From positions 5,133,501 through 5,197,500 of the forward strand of contig CP000781.1 in NCBI GenBank assembly GCA_000017645.1: a stretch of 64,000 bases of DNA, written 5' to 3'. This stretch comes from Xanthobacter autotrophicus Py2 (GTDB taxonomy: Bacteria; Pseudomonadota; Alphaproteobacteria; Rhizobiales; Xanthobacteraceae). The translations under genes were made by a program, and so were the position numbers. Shown piece after piece: positions 36,568 to 46,347 of the stretch. A model generated the notes under the pieces. It saw only the letters and a list, made by a program, of their open reading frames with translations, had not been told where the DNA came from and made no database searches. Position 1 is the first letter of the stretch; the number at the start of each line of letters is the position of its first letter.

Positions 36568-37698
36568 ATGCGCGCGGAACTCGCCGCAAAGGTCGACGAG
36601 ATCAGAGCTTCCCTGGACCTCTTGCGGTCCCACCTCGACGTGGACCGCTCGCGGCGGCGTCTGGCGGAGCTGAACGCCATCGTCGAGGACCCCAAGCTCT
36701 GGGACGACCCCGAGCGGGCGCAGAAGCTCATGCAGGAGCGCACCACGCTGGAGGACGGCCTCGGCGCCATCGACCGCGTGCTGCGTGACCTCGACGACAA
36801 TATCGAGCTGATCGAGCTGGGCGAGGCGGAAGGCGACGAAGGCGTCATCACCGAGGCCTCGGCGTCCCTCGACGGCCTGAAGGCGGAACTGGCCCGGCGC
36901 GAGCTGGAAGCCCTGCTCTCCGGCGAGGCCGATTCCAACGACAGCTACCTGGAGGTCCATGCGGGTGCCGGCGGCACCGACAGCCAGGACTGGGCCGAGA
37001 TGCTGCTGCGCATGTACCGGCGCTGGTGCGAGCGGCACGGCTTCAAGGTGGAGCTGATGGACGAGTCCCAGGGCGAGCAGGCCGGGCTGAAGTCCGCCAC
37101 CATCCAGGTGAAGGGCCACAATGCCTACGGCTGGCTGAAGACGGAAGCCGGCGTGCACCGGCTGGTGCGCATCTCGCCGTTCGATTCCAACGCCCGGCGC
37201 CAGACCTCGTTCGCCTCCGTGGATGTCTATCCGGTGGTGGATGACCGCATCGTGGTGGACATCAAGGAAGCCGACGTGCGGGTGGACACCATGCGCTCCG
37301 GCGGCGCCGGCGGCCAGCACGTGAACAAGACGGAATCGGCGGTGCGCCTCACCCATATTCCCACCGGCATCGCGGTGGTGAGCGAGGGCGACCGCTCCCA
37401 GCACAAGAACCGCGCCACCGCCTGGAACATGCTGCGTGCCAAGCTCTACGACCTGGAGCTGAAGAAGCGCGAGGCGGAAGCGGCGGCCGAGCAGGCGGCC
37501 AAGACCGACATCGGCTGGGGCCACCAGATCCGCTCCTACGTGCTCCAGCCCTACCAGCTGGTGAAGGACCTGCGCACCGGCGTCACCTCCGGCACCCCGC
37601 AGGAGGTGCTGGACGGCGACCTCGACCCCTTCATGCAGGCGGCCCTGGCCCAGCGCGCCTATGGCGGCGGCCCCGACAGCGTGGAGGACGTGGACTGA
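36568..37698 (+). CDS. prfB: Peptide chain release factor 2
   Basis: A 376-residue class I release factor that recognises UAA and UGA. The tripeptide anticodon appears as SPF in [11 protein letters not shown], and the peptidyl-hydrolase GGQ is in [20 protein letters not shown]. The full protein is encoded in a single frame, so the autoregulatory +1 frameshift known from E. coli prfB is absent, as usual in this class. Upstream is a perfect 19-bp inverted repeat, downstream a 10-bp hairpin; it appears to be a monocistronic unit. Confidence 0.97.
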   Translation: MRAELAAKVDEIRASLDLLRSHLDVDRSRRRLAELNAIVEDPKLWDDPERAQKLMQERTTLEDGLGAIDRVLRDLDDNIELIELGEAEGDEGVITEASASLDGLKAELARRELEALLSGEADSNDSYLEVHAGAGGTDSQDWAEMLLRMYRRWCERHGFKVELMDESQGEQAGLKSATIQVKGHNAYGWLKTEAGVHRLVRISPFDSNARRQTSFASVDVYPVVDDRIVVDIKEADVRVDTMRSGGAGGQHVNKTESAVRLTHIPTGIAVVSEGDRSQHKNRATAWNMLRAKLYDLELKKREAEAAAEQAAKTDIGWGHQIRSYVLQPYQLVKDLRTGVTSGTPQEVLDGDLDPFMQAALAQRAYGGGPDSVEDVD

Positions 37699-37720
37699 TC
37701 CGCGCCTGAGCCGGTCTTCC

Positions 37721-37746
37721 CATTGGCGGCATCCCTGCCGCCAATG
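37721..37746 (+). terminator. Hairpin after prfB
   Basis: A perfect 10-bp stem CATTGGCGGC/GCCGCCAATG with a 6-base loop starts 22 bases after the prfB stop. It has no U-tract, so it may terminate weakly or protect the transcript end. Confidence 0.5.
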
Positions 37747-37980
37747 CCTCCCCGGGGCGGCTGCAACCACCGCTGCCCCTGCCCTTCCGGCATCTCGGAC
37801 CCCGCGAAAATTCCTTTGAGCTTTCCGCCGCTTGGGTCATCCTGATCGGCTCGTGGAGCCGGATCCGGTCCGAGTGGACATTCTGGCCGGTCAACCCGTC
37901 TCCCGGCGTTAAGGGAGCACGCGTGCTCTCGTGTCCCGAGCCGGCCGCTCCCGGCCTCGGGCAAGACGGAGCCGTCGCAG

Positions 37981-38346
37981 ATGACGTATCCGAAGTCGCG
38001 TCGAACGCCGCCGTTCCCGGGGCCCCGCTCCGGCCGCGCCACGCCGCACGCCGTGTGGCACGCCCTGGGTCTGGCCCTGAGCCTGTGCGCCCTCGCGCTC
38101 CTGCCCGGCCTCGCTCGCGCCCACGAATGGTATCCGGCCTATTGCTGCTCGGGGCAGGATTGCTACGAGATCGGGCCGGAGGACGTGGAGTTCGTGGGCC
38201 AGGGCTATTTCATCAAGGCGACGGGCGAATATTACCCGCGCGACGCCGTGCCCGAGAGCCCGGACGGCAAGTTCCACCGCTGCTCGATCCAGGGCAAGCG
38301 CGAGGCGCGCACCCTGTGCCTGTTCGCGCCGACGCCGGCGTTCTGA
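37981..38346 (+). CDS. Conserved secreted protein with HEWYP-CCSG-DC motif
   Basis: A 121-residue exported protein. A signal peptide (hydrophobic LGLALSLCALALLPGLA, cut after ARA near residue 47) is followed directly by HEWYPAYCCSGQDC and later KFHRCSIQGKREARTLCLF. Five cysteines suggest two disulfides or a metal site. Proteins with this exact opening are frequent in Rhizobiales and have no known function. It stands alone, convergent with the glycosidase gene across 42 bp. Confidence 0.82.
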   Translation: MTYPKSRRTPPFPGPRSGRATPHAVWHALGLALSLCALALLPGLARAHEWYPAYCCSGQDCYEIGPEDVEFVGQGYFIKATGEYYPRDAVPESPDGKFHRCSIQGKREARTLCLFAPTPAF

Positions 38347-38388
38347 AGCGCGATCCGATCGGATGAGCGAACCTGACCGGCGCCGGGC

Positions 38389-39858
38389 TTAGCGATCGAG
38401 CGTGGCCTCCAGGGCGGCCGTGGCGCCCGGGACATCGATGATCATCGGCTGGGGACCGATGGAAAAGCCGTCCGCCTCCGCGGCCTGCGGGCCGCCGCAC
38501 AGGCGCGCGGCGCTGGCCTTGGTGCCGGCGGGAAAGGCGATGCGCCCCTTGGTCGACGAAGCGGTGGTCCACGCAGCCAGCCGGACCGATCCCCCCTCAC
38601 CCGGTGCCGACCCGAGCTGGACCACGAACATGTCCGGGAACGGGCGCTCCACCCGGAATCCCGAACTGCCCTTCACGAGGCGGATCACCTCCCGCACCGC
38701 GCAGGCCGCGGGCTTGGGCTGATAGTCGAAGCCGACGATGCCGAAATTGTCGTCGAGGTCATTGGGGCGGGTGCCCTGGTCCTTCAGCTGGTAGACCCAG
38801 GAGCCCTTGATCCAGGGCGTCGCCGCCGCCCAAAACAGGAACTGGGCCAGATAGTCCGCCTGCTGCTGGGGCGCGATCACGCAGGGCGTGAGCGGCGCGG
38901 TGGGCCAGCCGACCTCCGACACATAGACGGGAACCGGCGGCGCGCCATTCGCCGTCAGCGCGCGCTGCAGTTCCTCGACCCGGTCGATGGCCTCGGTGGC
39001 AGTGCGCTTGGAGATGGTGGGGTGGCAATGGTTGCTGACGTGAATGGACAGCCCCTGAGCGCCGCGCATCACGCCGCCGTCGACAATGGCCCGTGTCCAC
39101 AACCAGTCCTCGTCATAGCCCGACACACCCACGAGGACCGGCGCGGCGGGAACCACCTTGTTCAGCACCGGCAGCGTCGTCCTGACCAGATTCAGATAGT
39201 CACGGGCGGCGCGGGGATCGCCCTGCTGGCCGGCGCCGATGACCCACGGCGGATTGAACTGGCCGGAAAGGTTCCACTCGTTCCAGATCTCGAACATGGG
39301 ATCGAAGCGGGCGACAAAATCGGAGGCCTTGGCGGCGAAGTCTCCAAACGCCTTCAGGCCCTCCGTGGTCATGGGGGGCGTCGCCCCCTCGATGACGGGA
39401 TTGTCGTGGCCGATGATCAACAGCGGCTTGACCCCGGCCAGGCCGAGGAAGCGATACAGCCGCCAGATCTGCGGCGGCGGGCTGGCGTTCGGGTGGACCC
39501 CGCTGCGCACGAACAGCGACCAGACCAGATCGTCGCGCACCGAAGTGAAGCCCATGTCGCGGACCAGGTCGGCGGCGCGGCGCGGATCATAATTGTAGGT
39601 GCCGCCGATGCCGAAATGAACGCCCACGCCGATAATCATGGGGTCGGGCCGGGGCGTCGCGGTCTGCGCCTCGAAGGTGAGCTGGCGGCGCTCGTTGGCG
39701 GCGCCGTGGGATGTCGCGCCAAGCAGCGCCAGGACGGCGGCCGCGCACGCGGCCCGCCACCCCCTGGCGCGATTGCGAATGCCTCCCGACGGGTCTCCTG
39801 CCGTTAAGCCGACTACCGTGGCTCCGGTCGCACCCGTGGCCCCCCATCGCGATCGCAT
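38389..39858 (-). CDS. Secreted clan GH-A glycoside hydrolase (GH39/PslG-like)
   Basis: A 489-residue putative polysaccharide hydrolase. The N-terminus has a signal segment (WRAACAAAVLALLGATSHGA). The catalytic barrel begins GVGVHFGIGGTYNYD. The acid/base Glu is in MFEIWNEWNLSG and the nucleophile Glu in YVSEVGWPT, the two-glutamate layout of clan A retaining enzymes. Similar proteins in Rhizobiales act on their own exopolysaccharide, but no polysaccharide locus is adjacent, so the substrate is unknown. The ATG at 39858 (MRSRWGAT) follows a strong GGGGGGCGAGG; an ATG 42 bp upstream is possible. Confidence 0.82.
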   Translation of the reverse strand: MRSRWGATGATGATVVGLTAGDPSGGIRNRARGWRAACAAAVLALLGATSHGAANERRQLTFEAQTATPRPDPMIIGVGVHFGIGGTYNYDPRRAADLVRDMGFTSVRDDLVWSLFVRSGVHPNASPPPQIWRLYRFLGLAGVKPLLIIGHDNPVIEGATPPMTTEGLKAFGDFAAKASDFVARFDPMFEIWNEWNLSGQFNPPWVIGAGQQGDPRAARDYLNLVRTTLPVLNKVVPAAPVLVGVSGYDEDWLWTRAIVDGGVMRGAQGLSIHVSNHCHPTISKRTATEAIDRVEELQRALTANGAPPVPVYVSEVGWPTAPLTPCVIAPQQQADYLAQFLFWAAATPWIKGSWVYQLKDQGTRPNDLDDNFGIVGFDYQPKPAACAVREVIRLVKGSSGFRVERPFPDMFVVQLGSAPGEGGSVRLAAWTTASSTKGRIAFPAGTKASAARLCGGPQAAEADGFSIGPQPMIIDVPGATAALEATLDR

Positions 39859-40371
39859 CCCCTCGCCCCCCACTTGCGCGTTACACGCCAGACGCGCCAT
39901 TCATTCGGCGCTGCCATTCGCTGCCCGCGTGCCGTCCGCAACCCAGTTACGGCACCATGACACCACATGTGCGGTGCGACCATACTACAGGCCGTCACCG
40001 AGCGTTAGAAGGATGTGCAGTGTTGAAACGCCGCCTCCCGGTGTCGAGGCATCAAAATGTCGCCGGGGCGCGGCTCGAGTGAGGATTTACGCGGGTCTGA
40101 CGAGAATTTCACAGTAAAGGGCGCGCATTCCCTCCGCCCATGTGACGGAAAATCAACAGCGACCTGCAAAAATTCAGAGGTTGTCTGAGCCAGCTTTTCG
40201 CGCATGGGCTGCGCGCGCAGGGAAGTCCTGAGCAAAAATTCATTATTTCGCATTTTGCGAAATAATGTACACCCTCATCGATACGGACGCCGACCGGAAC
40301 GGGCCCAGCGTGGGATCGGCGTGGTCTCACTCATGAAGCGAGGCGCACTCGAACAGACCACCGAAAGCAGA
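39859..40371. other. Intergenic region between the glycosidase and nrdJ
   Basis: No supported gene in about 510 bp. It carries the upstream control region of the glycosidase (minus) and the 3' side of nrdJ. The notable feature is an AT-rich palindrome at 40241-40267. Short frames on both strands lack ribosome sites and recognisable domains. Confidence 0.5.
40241..40267. promoter_or_regulatory. AT-rich perfect palindrome, possible operator
   Basis: CATTATTTCGC and its exact complement GCGAAATAATG flank a 5-base ATTTT centre: an 11-bp perfect dyad, AT-rich in a GC-rich genome. It lies about 130 bp beyond the nrdJ terminator and about 380 bp upstream of the glycosidase start. Unlike a terminator, it is not directly behind a gene. 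I do not recognise a known regulator consensus. Confidence 0.45.
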
Positions 40372-40395
40372 ACGCCCGGCCGAAGGGCCGGGCGT
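40372..40395 (-). terminator. Terminator of nrdJ
   Basis: A perfect 10-bp stem ACGCCCGGCC/GGCCGGGCGT with a tetraloop (CTTC on the minus strand), 35 bp after the nrdJ stop, followed by TCTGCTTTC. The U-tract is broken, but the stem-loop is classic. Confidence 0.7.
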
Positions 40396-40429
40396 CGTGG
40401 GTCGTTCCGTAGGAGTGCCTCCGCCGGGA

Positions 40430-43400
40430 TCAGCTGCAGCCGGTGGTCCCGCCGCAGGTGTCGCACTTCAGGCAGGTGCCGTTGCGCACCATGGTGAAGT
40501 TCATGCACTCGGGGCAGGCCTCGCCCTCATAGCCCTTGGCACGCGCCTCGGCGCGGGCCTCGGCCTTGCGGGCGGTGGTGGACCACGGCAGCGACTTCTC
40601 CATCAGGCTTTCCACCGCCGCCTCGATCTCCTGCGCCTGCGGCGCCGGCTCGGGCAGCTCGGCCACGTCGGTCTTCAGCGCGGTGGCGCCGAAGGTCGGG
40701 GCGCGCAGCACCGTCACATTGTCGGTACCGGAGCGGGGCTCGGTCGCCACCGGCTGGGGCGCCAGCAGGTTCACGGTCTTGCCGCGCACCAGCCCCTTGG
40801 AGACGACGCGGTTGGCCGGGTTCGGCGCCTTGCCCTCGTCCGCGCCCTTGCCGAGGGCGTCGAAGCCGGTCTCGTGGGGGTCCACGTGGCCGAGGTCGTT
40901 GCGGCCGAGATAGGACACCGCCAGCTCACGGAACACATAGTCCAGCATGGAGGTGGCGTACTTGATGGTGTCGTTGCCCTGCACCGGGCCCGCCGGCTCG
41001 AAGCGGGTGAAGGTGAAGGCGTCCACATACTCCTCCAGCGGCACGCCGTATTGCAGGCCGAGGGAGATGGCGATGGCGAAGTTGTTGAGGAGCGAGCGGA
41101 GCGCCGCGCCCTCCTTGTGCATGTCGATGAAGATCTCGCCGAGGCGGCCGTCATCATATTCGCCGGTGCGCAGATAGAGCTTGTGGCCGCCCACCAGCGC
41201 CTTCTGGGTGTAGCCCTTGCGGCGGTCGGGCATCTTCTCCCGCTCGCGCACCCGGTGCTCGACGATGCGCTCCACCACCCGTTCCACGATCTTCTCGGTG
41301 ACGGTGGCAGTGCGCGCCGCGTTGGGCTGGGCCACGAGGGCCTCCACCGCGTCGTCCTCGTCCTCATCGTCCGCCACCAGCTGGGCGTTGAGGGGCTGGG
41401 AGAGCTTGGAGCCGTCGCGATAGAGCGCGTTGGCCTTCAGCGCCAGGCGCCAGGAGAGGAGGTAGGCCGCCTTGCAGTCCTCGACGCTGGCGTCGTTGGG
41501 CATGTTGATGGTCTTGGAGATGGCGCCCGTGATGAAGGGCTGCGCCGCCGCCATCATGCGGATGTGGCTCTCCACCGACAGGTAGCGCTTGCCGAGCCGG
41601 CCGCACGGGGAGGCGCAGTCGAACACCGGCAGGTGCTGGGCCTTCAGGAAGGGGGCGCCCTCCAGGGTCATGGCGCCGCAGACGTGGACGTTGGCCGCGT
41701 CGATGTCGAACTTGGAGAACCCGAGGAAGTTCAGGAGGTCGAACTTGGGGTCGGCGAGCTGCGCCGCCGGCACACCGAGGGCCTGGCTGAGGAATTCCTC
41801 GCCAAAGGTCCAGCGGTTGAAGGCGAACTTGATGTCGAACGCGGTCTTCACCGCGGCCTCGGCCTTGGCGATGGCCGCGTCGTCGAAGCCCTTGGTACGC
41901 AAGGTGGAATGGTTGATGGCCGGAGCCTGCGCCAGCGAGCCGTGGCCCACCGCATAGGCCTCCATCTCGGCGATCTCGGCTTCCGAATAGCCAAGGGTGC
42001 GCAGCGCCTCGGGCACCGCCCGGTTGATGATCTTGAAGTAGCCGCCGCCGGCCAGCTTCTTGAACTTCACCAGAGCGAAGTCGGGTTCGATGCCGGTGGT
42101 GTCGCAGTCCATCACCAGGCCGATGGTGCCGGTGGGGGCGATCACCGAGACCTGGGCGTTGCGATAGCCGTGCTGCTCGCCCAGCGCCAGAGCCTTGTCC
42201 CAGGCCGCGGTGGCATGGGCCACGAGGCGGGTGTCCGGGCAGGAGACGTGGTCGAGGGGCACCGGGGCGATGGACAGGCCCTCATAGCCGTCCTTGAGGC
42301 CATGGGCGGCGCGGCGGTGGTTGCGGATCACCCGCAGCATGGACTGGGCATTGGCGCTGTAGGCCGGGAACGGACCCAGCTCGGAGGCCATCTCGGCAGA
42401 GGTGGCATAGCTCACGCCGGTCATGATGGCCGACAGGGCGCCGCCGATGGCCCGGCCCTGGGGCGAGTCATAAGGGATGCCGCTCGACATGAGCAGGCCG
42501 CCGATATTGGCATAGCCCAGGCCCAAGGTGCGGTATTCATAGGACAATTCGGCGATGCGACGGGACGGGAACTGGGCCATCAGCACCGAGATTTCCAGCA
42601 CCACGGTCCACAGCCGCACGGCGTGCTCATAGCTCTCCACGTCGAACCGCTTCTCGGCGTCGCGGAACTGCAGCAGGTTCAGCGAGGCGAGGTTGCAGGC
42701 GGTGTCGTCGAGGAACATGTATTCCGAGCACGGATTGGACGCCCGGATCTCGCCAGCCGCCGGGCAGGTGTGCCAGTCGTTCACCGTGGTGTGGAACTGG
42801 ATGCCGGGATCGGCGCAATGCCAGGCGGCGGCGCCGATCTTCTCCCACAGTTCGCGGGCCTTGACGGTCTTGGCCACCTTGCCGTCAGTGCGGCGGATCA
42901 GGTTCCAGTCCGCATCCGCCTCGACCGCGCGCAGGAAGTCGTCGGTGACGCGCACGGAGTTATTGGAATTCTGGCCGGCCACCGTGATGTAGGCCTCGCC
43001 GTCCCAATCGGTGTCGTAGATGGAAACTTCGATGTCCTTGTAGCCCTGGCGGGCATACTGGATCACCCGGCGGATGGCGGCATCCGCCACGCCGGCCTTG
43101 CGGGCGGCCTTGATCTCGCGCTTCAGCGCCGGGTTCTTCTCCGGCTCGAAGCAGCTGTCGCCCTCGCCCTCGCAGTTCACGCAGGCCTTGAGCACGGCCT
43201 TGAGGTGCTTGGCGTTGAGCTTCGAGCCGGTGACGAGGGCAGCGACCTTCTGCTCCTCGATCACCTTCCAGTTCACATAGGCCTCGATGTCCGGATGGTC
43301 GGCATCCACCACCACCATCTTGGCGGCGCGGCGGGTGGTGCCGCCGGACTTGATGGCGCCCGCCGCGCGGTCGCCGATCTTGAGGAAGCTCATGAGGCCG

Positions 43401-44155
43401 GAGGAGCGGCCGCCACCGGACAGGCGCTCGCCCTCGCCGCGCAGGGACGAGAAATTGGAGCCGGTGCCGGAGCCGTACTTGAACAGGCGCGCCTCGCGGA
43501 CCCACAGGTCCATGATGCCGCCCTCGTTAACCAGGTCGTCGCTGACGGACTGGATGAAGCAGGCGTGCGGCTGGGGATGCTCATAGGCCGAGGTGGAGGC
43601 GAGAAGCTCGCCGCTCTCGTGGTCCACGTAGAAGTGGCCCTGGCCGGGCCCATCGATGCCGTAGGCCCAGAACAGCCCGGTGTTGAACCACTGCGGCGAA
43701 TTGGGTGCGGCCATCTGCAGGGCGAGCATGTAGCGATGCTCGTCATAGAAGGCCTGGGCGTCGGCCTCGGTGTCGAAATAGCCGCCCTTCCAGCCCCAGT
43801 AGGTCCAGGTGCCGGCGAGGCGGTCGAACACCTGCTTGGCCGAGGTCTCGCCGATCAGCCGCTCCTTCTCGGGCAGCGCCGCGAGGGCCGCCTCGTCGGG
43901 CACCGAGCGCCACAGGAAGGAGGGAACGGTGTTCTCCTCAACGGTCTTGAGGCGCGCGGGCACGCCGGCCTTGCGGAAATACTTCTGCGCGAGGATGTCG
44001 CTCGCCACCTGCGAGAACTGGGCCGGGACCTCGATGCCTTCCTGGCGGAAGACCACCGATCCGTCCGGGTTGCGGATCTCGCTCACGGTCTCGCGGAACG
44101 GAATGTCCGCGTAAGGGGAACGGCCCTCGTGCGTGTAGCGGCGTTCAACGCGCAT
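40430..44155 (-). CDS. nrdJ: Vitamin B12-dependent ribonucleotide reductase (class II)
   Basis: A 1241-residue class II reductase that makes deoxyribonucleotides using adenosylcobalamin, independent of oxygen. Landmarks: the redox/active-site block [21 protein letters not shown], split here as NPCSEYMF and [31 protein letters not shown]; and a C-terminal cysteine cluster ([23 protein letters not shown]) that relays electrons or binds zinc. The long C-terminal half, including [11 protein letters not shown] and the VERIVEHRV helix, is normal for the alphaproteobacterial form. AAGGAG precedes the ATG at 44155. An AT-rich promoter lies about 260 bp upstream, giving a long leader. Confidence 0.97.
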   Translation of the reverse strand: MRVERRYTHEGRSPYADIPFRETVSEIRNPDGSVVFRQEGIEVPAQFSQVASDILAQKYFRKAGVPARLKTVEENTVPSFLWRSVPDEAALAALPEKERLIGETSAKQVFDRLAGTWTYWGWKGGYFDTEADAQAFYDEHRYMLALQMAAPNSPQWFNTGLFWAYGIDGPGQGHFYVDHESGELLASTSAYEHPQPHACFIQSVSDDLVNEGGIMDLWVREARLFKYGSGTGSNFSSLRGEGERLSGGGRSSGLMSFLKIGDRAAGAIKSGGTTRRAAKMVVVDADHPDIEAYVNWKVIEEQKVAALVTGSKLNAKHLKAVLKACVNCEGEGDSCFEPEKNPALKREIKAARKAGVADAAIRRVIQYARQGYKDIEVSIYDTDWDGEAYITVAGQNSNNSVRVTDDFLRAVEADADWNLIRRTDGKVAKTVKARELWEKIGAAAWHCADPGIQFHTTVNDWHTCPAAGEIRASNPCSEYMFLDDTACNLASLNLLQFRDAEKRFDVESYEHAVRLWTVVLEISVLMAQFPSRRIAELSYEYRTLGLGYANIGGLLMSSGIPYDSPQGRAIGGALSAIMTGVSYATSAEMASELGPFPAYSANAQSMLRVIRNHRRAAHGLKDGYEGLSIAPVPLDHVSCPDTRLVAHATAAWDKALALGEQHGYRNAQVSVIAPTGTIGLVMDCDTTGIEPDFALVKFKKLAGGGYFKIINRAVPEALRTLGYSEAEIAEMEAYAVGHGSLAQAPAINHSTLRTKGFDDAAIAKAEAAVKTAFDIKFAFNRWTFGEEFLSQALGVPAAQLADPKFDLLNFLGFSKFDIDAANVHVCGAMTLEGAPFLKAQHLPVFDCASPCGRLGKRYLSVESHIRMMAAAQPFITGAISKTINMPNDASVEDCKAAYLLSWRLALKANALYRDGSKLSQPLNAQLVADDEDEDDAVEALVAQPNAARTATVTEKIVERVVERIVEHRVREREKMPDRRKGYTQKALVGGHKLYLRTGEYDDGRLGEIFIDMHKEGAALRSLLNNFAIAISLGLQYGVPLEEYVDAFTFTRFEPAGPVQGNDTIKYATSMLDYVFRELAVSYLGRNDLGHVDPHETGFDALGKGADEGKAPNPANRVVSKGLVRGKTVNLLAPQPVATEPRSGTDNVTVLRAPTFGATALKTDVAELPEPAPQAQEIEAAVESLMEKSLPWSTTARKAEARAEARAKGYEGEACPECMNFTMVRNGTCLKCDTCGGTTGCS

Positions 44156-44416
44156 GACCGGTAGCTCCTTCGGCTCGGCCCCGTGCGGGCCGATCATTCT
44201 AAATGATGAATGTGGCAGTCGTGACGATACGTCTGGCACGGCGCAGGACGTCGCGCCGTGACGGTTCGCAGAACAGGGGTTCTGGGTGTGCGGCTGGCAT
44301 CCACGACCGATACATGTGGGACGCCCATCGCTCAGAGCCCGAACGCTAGTGCGAGTCTGGCCCCTGGGTCAAACCAGATTTTGCCTTGATCTGGGGCCTC
44401 ACACCCACCTCCATAC

Positions 44417-44446
44417 TACATATGGTGGCGCCCATCAGGTTATCAA
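44417..44446 (-). promoter_or_regulatory. Candidate nrdJ promoter with NrdR-like box
   Basis: On the minus strand TTGATA (44441-44446) and TATGTA (44417-44422) are separated by 18 bp. The -10 overlaps CATATGTAGTAT, a partial match to the NrdR box consensus ACACWATATATWGTGT. A second box at the usual spacing was not found, so NrdR control is tentative. Confidence 0.4.
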
Positions 44447-44666
44447 ATCCCTAATGGGCCTTTACCCGGCTCGGTTTTCGCGTCTTCGTGACCGGCCACC
44501 CGACGCGGTGCGCGAAGTGGCGATCATCACCGTCATCCACAGGCTGGATACAGACGGGTGCGCGGCGGCTCGAACGCAACCAAAGTCCGTTCGGGCGACG
44601 GTGTCATGCGCATCGCACATGCCCACCATGCAGAATGCGGTATCCGCGTGCGTGGCAAAGCCGTGC

Positions 44667-44742
44667 GCAATAATCTATCAAGCGGCCTCTTCCCTCGCGC
44701 GCGGGACACTTACGCCTCCCCCGCATCGCGATAGATTATTGC
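44667..44742 (+). promoter_or_regulatory. 13-bp inverted repeat pair upstream of the MFS gene
   Basis: GCAATAATCTATC (44667-44679) and GATAGATTATTGC (44730-44742) are exact inverted copies 63 bp apart, about six helical turns. The downstream copy ends 74 bp before the transporter start. The pair is AT-rich and looks like two operator half-sites or two sites for a looping regulator. No regulator gene is adjacent. Confidence 0.6.
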
Positions 44743-44816
44743 CCAACCCTCCGGCGCCGTGGCGCCCGTGGAGACCGGGCACGGAGCGAGGCGATCCGGG
44801 ACAGTTGGAACAGGTC

Positions 44817-46172
44817 ATGTCATCCACCACCGTCGTCGCGTCCGCCGACGAACATCACGCCGTCAACCCGCGCTCCCGCGTCATCCTGGCGAGCCTCGTT
44901 GGCACTACCATCGAGTTCTACGACTTCTACGTCTATGCCACGGCCGCGGTGCTGGTGTTCCCGCACCTGTTCTTCCCGGCCAGCGATCCGACCACCGCCT
45001 TGCTCGCCTCGTTCGCGGTGTTCGGCGCGGCCATGGTGGCTCGGCCGCTGGGCGCCATCTTCTTCGGCCATCTCGGTGACAAGAAGGGCCGCAAGATCAC
45101 GTTGGTGGGCGCCCTCCTGACCATGGGCATCGCCACCTTCCTCATCGGCCTCCTGCCGACCTACGCCACCGCCGGCTGGCTGGCCCCGGCGCTGCTGGTG
45201 GTGCTGCGCCTCGCGCAGGGCTTCGCGCTCGGCGGCGAATGGAGCGGCGCGGCGCTGGTAGCCACCGAGAACGCCCCTCCCGGCAAGCGCGCGGTCTACG
45301 GCACCTTCCCGCAGCTCGGCGCGCCCATCGGCTTCATCATCGCCAATGGCCTGTTCCTCATCATCGCGGCGCTGATGCCGTCCTCCGATCCCTCGCGGCC
45401 GTCCGACGCCTTCCTGTCGTGGGGCTGGCGCATCCCGTTCCTGTTCTCGGCGGTGATGGTGATCGTCGGCCTGTGGGTCCGCTTCAGCCTGGTGGAGAGC
45501 AAGGCCTTCGAGAACACGGTGAAGCGGGGCGGGATCCAGAAGGTGCCGCTGACGGCCGCCTTCAAGACCCACTGGCGCGAGCTGATCCTCGGCACCTTCT
45601 ACATGCTAGCCACCTACGTGCTGTTTTACCTGATGACCACCTTCTCGCTGAGCTATGGCCGCGCCGCCACCACGGCCGCACTGCCGGGCCTCGGCTACGA
45701 CTACCGCACCTTCGTGCTGATGATGATCTGCGGCGTGGTGTTCTTCGGCATCTTCACCATGGTGTCCGGCCCCTGGGCCGACCGCTGGGGCCGCCGTCGC
45801 ACCCTCATCGCCATCACCTCGGCCATCGCCGTGTTCGGCCTGCTGTGGGTGCCCATCCTGTCCGCCGGCTTCGTGGGCGTCATGGCGTGGCTCATCATCG
45901 GCTTCACGCTGATGGGCCTCACCTTCGGCCCCATGGGCGCGCTGCTGCCGGAGCTGTTCCCGGCCAACGTGCGCTATACCGGCTCGGGCATCTCCTACAA
46001 CGTGTCGTCCATCCTCGGCGCAGCGGTGGCCCCGTTCATCGCGGTGGCGCTGTGGAGCTATGGCGGCGGCAGCCCGTTCTGGGTCGGCGTCTACCTGACC
46101 GTGATGGCGCTGTTCACCCTGGTGGCGCTGATTCTCGGCAAGGAAACCCGCGACATCAACATCCACCACTGA
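44817..46172 (+). CDS. MFS transporter, metabolite:H+ symporter (MHS) family
   Basis: A 451-residue, 12-helix transporter. MHS landmarks are VGTTIEFYDFYVYATAAVLV (helix 1), GHLGDKKGRKITL (the loop 2-3 MFS motif), RLAQGFALGGEWSGAALVA, and the second motif copy WADRWGRRRTL. The family carries organic acids and related solutes such as shikimate, 2-oxoglutarate, proline/betaine or citrate; the substrate is not predictable here. The ATG at 44817 (MSSTTVVAS) precedes the conserved start. A 13-bp inverted repeat pair lies upstream and a four-unit hairpin array follows the stop. Confidence 0.92.
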   Translation: MSSTTVVASADEHHAVNPRSRVILASLVGTTIEFYDFYVYATAAVLVFPHLFFPASDPTTALLASFAVFGAAMVARPLGAIFFGHLGDKKGRKITLVGALLTMGIATFLIGLLPTYATAGWLAPALLVVLRLAQGFALGGEWSGAALVATENAPPGKRAVYGTFPQLGAPIGFIIANGLFLIIAALMPSSDPSRPSDAFLSWGWRIPFLFSAVMVIVGLWVRFSLVESKAFENTVKRGGIQKVPLTAAFKTHWRELILGTFYMLATYVLFYLMTTFSLSYGRAATTAALPGLGYDYRTFVLMMICGVVFFGIFTMVSGPWADRWGRRRTLIAITSAIAVFGLLWVPILSAGFVGVMAWLIIGFTLMGLTFGPMGALLPELFPANVRYTGSGISYNVSSILGAAVAPFIAVALWSYGGGSPFWVGVYLTVMALFTLVALILGKETRDINIHH

Positions 46173-46175
46173 GGC

Positions 46176-46292
46176 GAGGGGGCTCAACGCCCCTCCTTGA
46201 TCGATGTGGGGGCTTACGCCCCGACTTGATCCGTGTTGCGGGGCTTAACGCCCCGCCCTGAACCGTGTTGGGGGGCTTACGCCCCCCTTGCA
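46176..46292 (+). repeat. Four-unit tandem hairpin array
   Basis: The core GGGGCTYAACGCCCC or GGGGCTTACGCCCC occurs at 46179-46193, 46209-46222, 46240-46254 and 46272-46285, a 30-32 bp period. Spacers resemble TTGATCCGTGTTG. Each unit is a 5-6 bp GC stem with a short loop. The array starts 3 bases after the transporter stop and ends 55 bp before the photolyase start. Confidence 0.85.
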
Positions 46293-46347
46293 TCCCCGGT
46301 CGATTGGGAGTGAACCTCTTGCGCCCCAAGGGCGTAGGAGGAGCGCC

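Larger units (their letters stand above)
44156..44816. other. Divergent control region between nrdJ and the MFS transporter
   Basis: These 661 bp have no supported gene. The nrdJ side contains a promoter candidate (44417-44446), an 8-bp GC hairpin (44237-44260) and overlapping complementary segments near 44365-44400 that could form alternative leader structures. The transporter side holds a 13-bp inverted repeat pair (44667-44742). I looked for a cobalamin riboswitch in the nrdJ leader and did not find its conserved boxes. Confidence 0.5.

Noticed and set aside
36568..36700. Programmed +1 frameshift in prfB
   Set aside because: The gene is open in one frame from ATG to stop, with no internal UGA and frameshift signal.
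40005..40253. An 82-codon minus-strand frame beginning within the AT-rich dyad
   Set aside because: No ribosome site, no recognisable domain, and its start codon falls inside the palindrome.
40397..44164. A 1255-codon open frame on the plus strand opposite nrdJ
   Set aside because: It is the antisense shadow of a conserved reductase gene in GC-rich DNA; its composition is His/Gly/Val-rich, with no domain and no ribosome site.
44156..44440. Cobalamin riboswitch in the nrdJ leader
   Set aside because: The conserved core boxes of the cobalamin riboswitch were not found; only generic hairpins are present.
46176..46292. CRISPR array
   Set aside because: The period is 30-32 bp in total, the conserved part is only about 15 bp and the spacers resemble each other; no cas genes are present.
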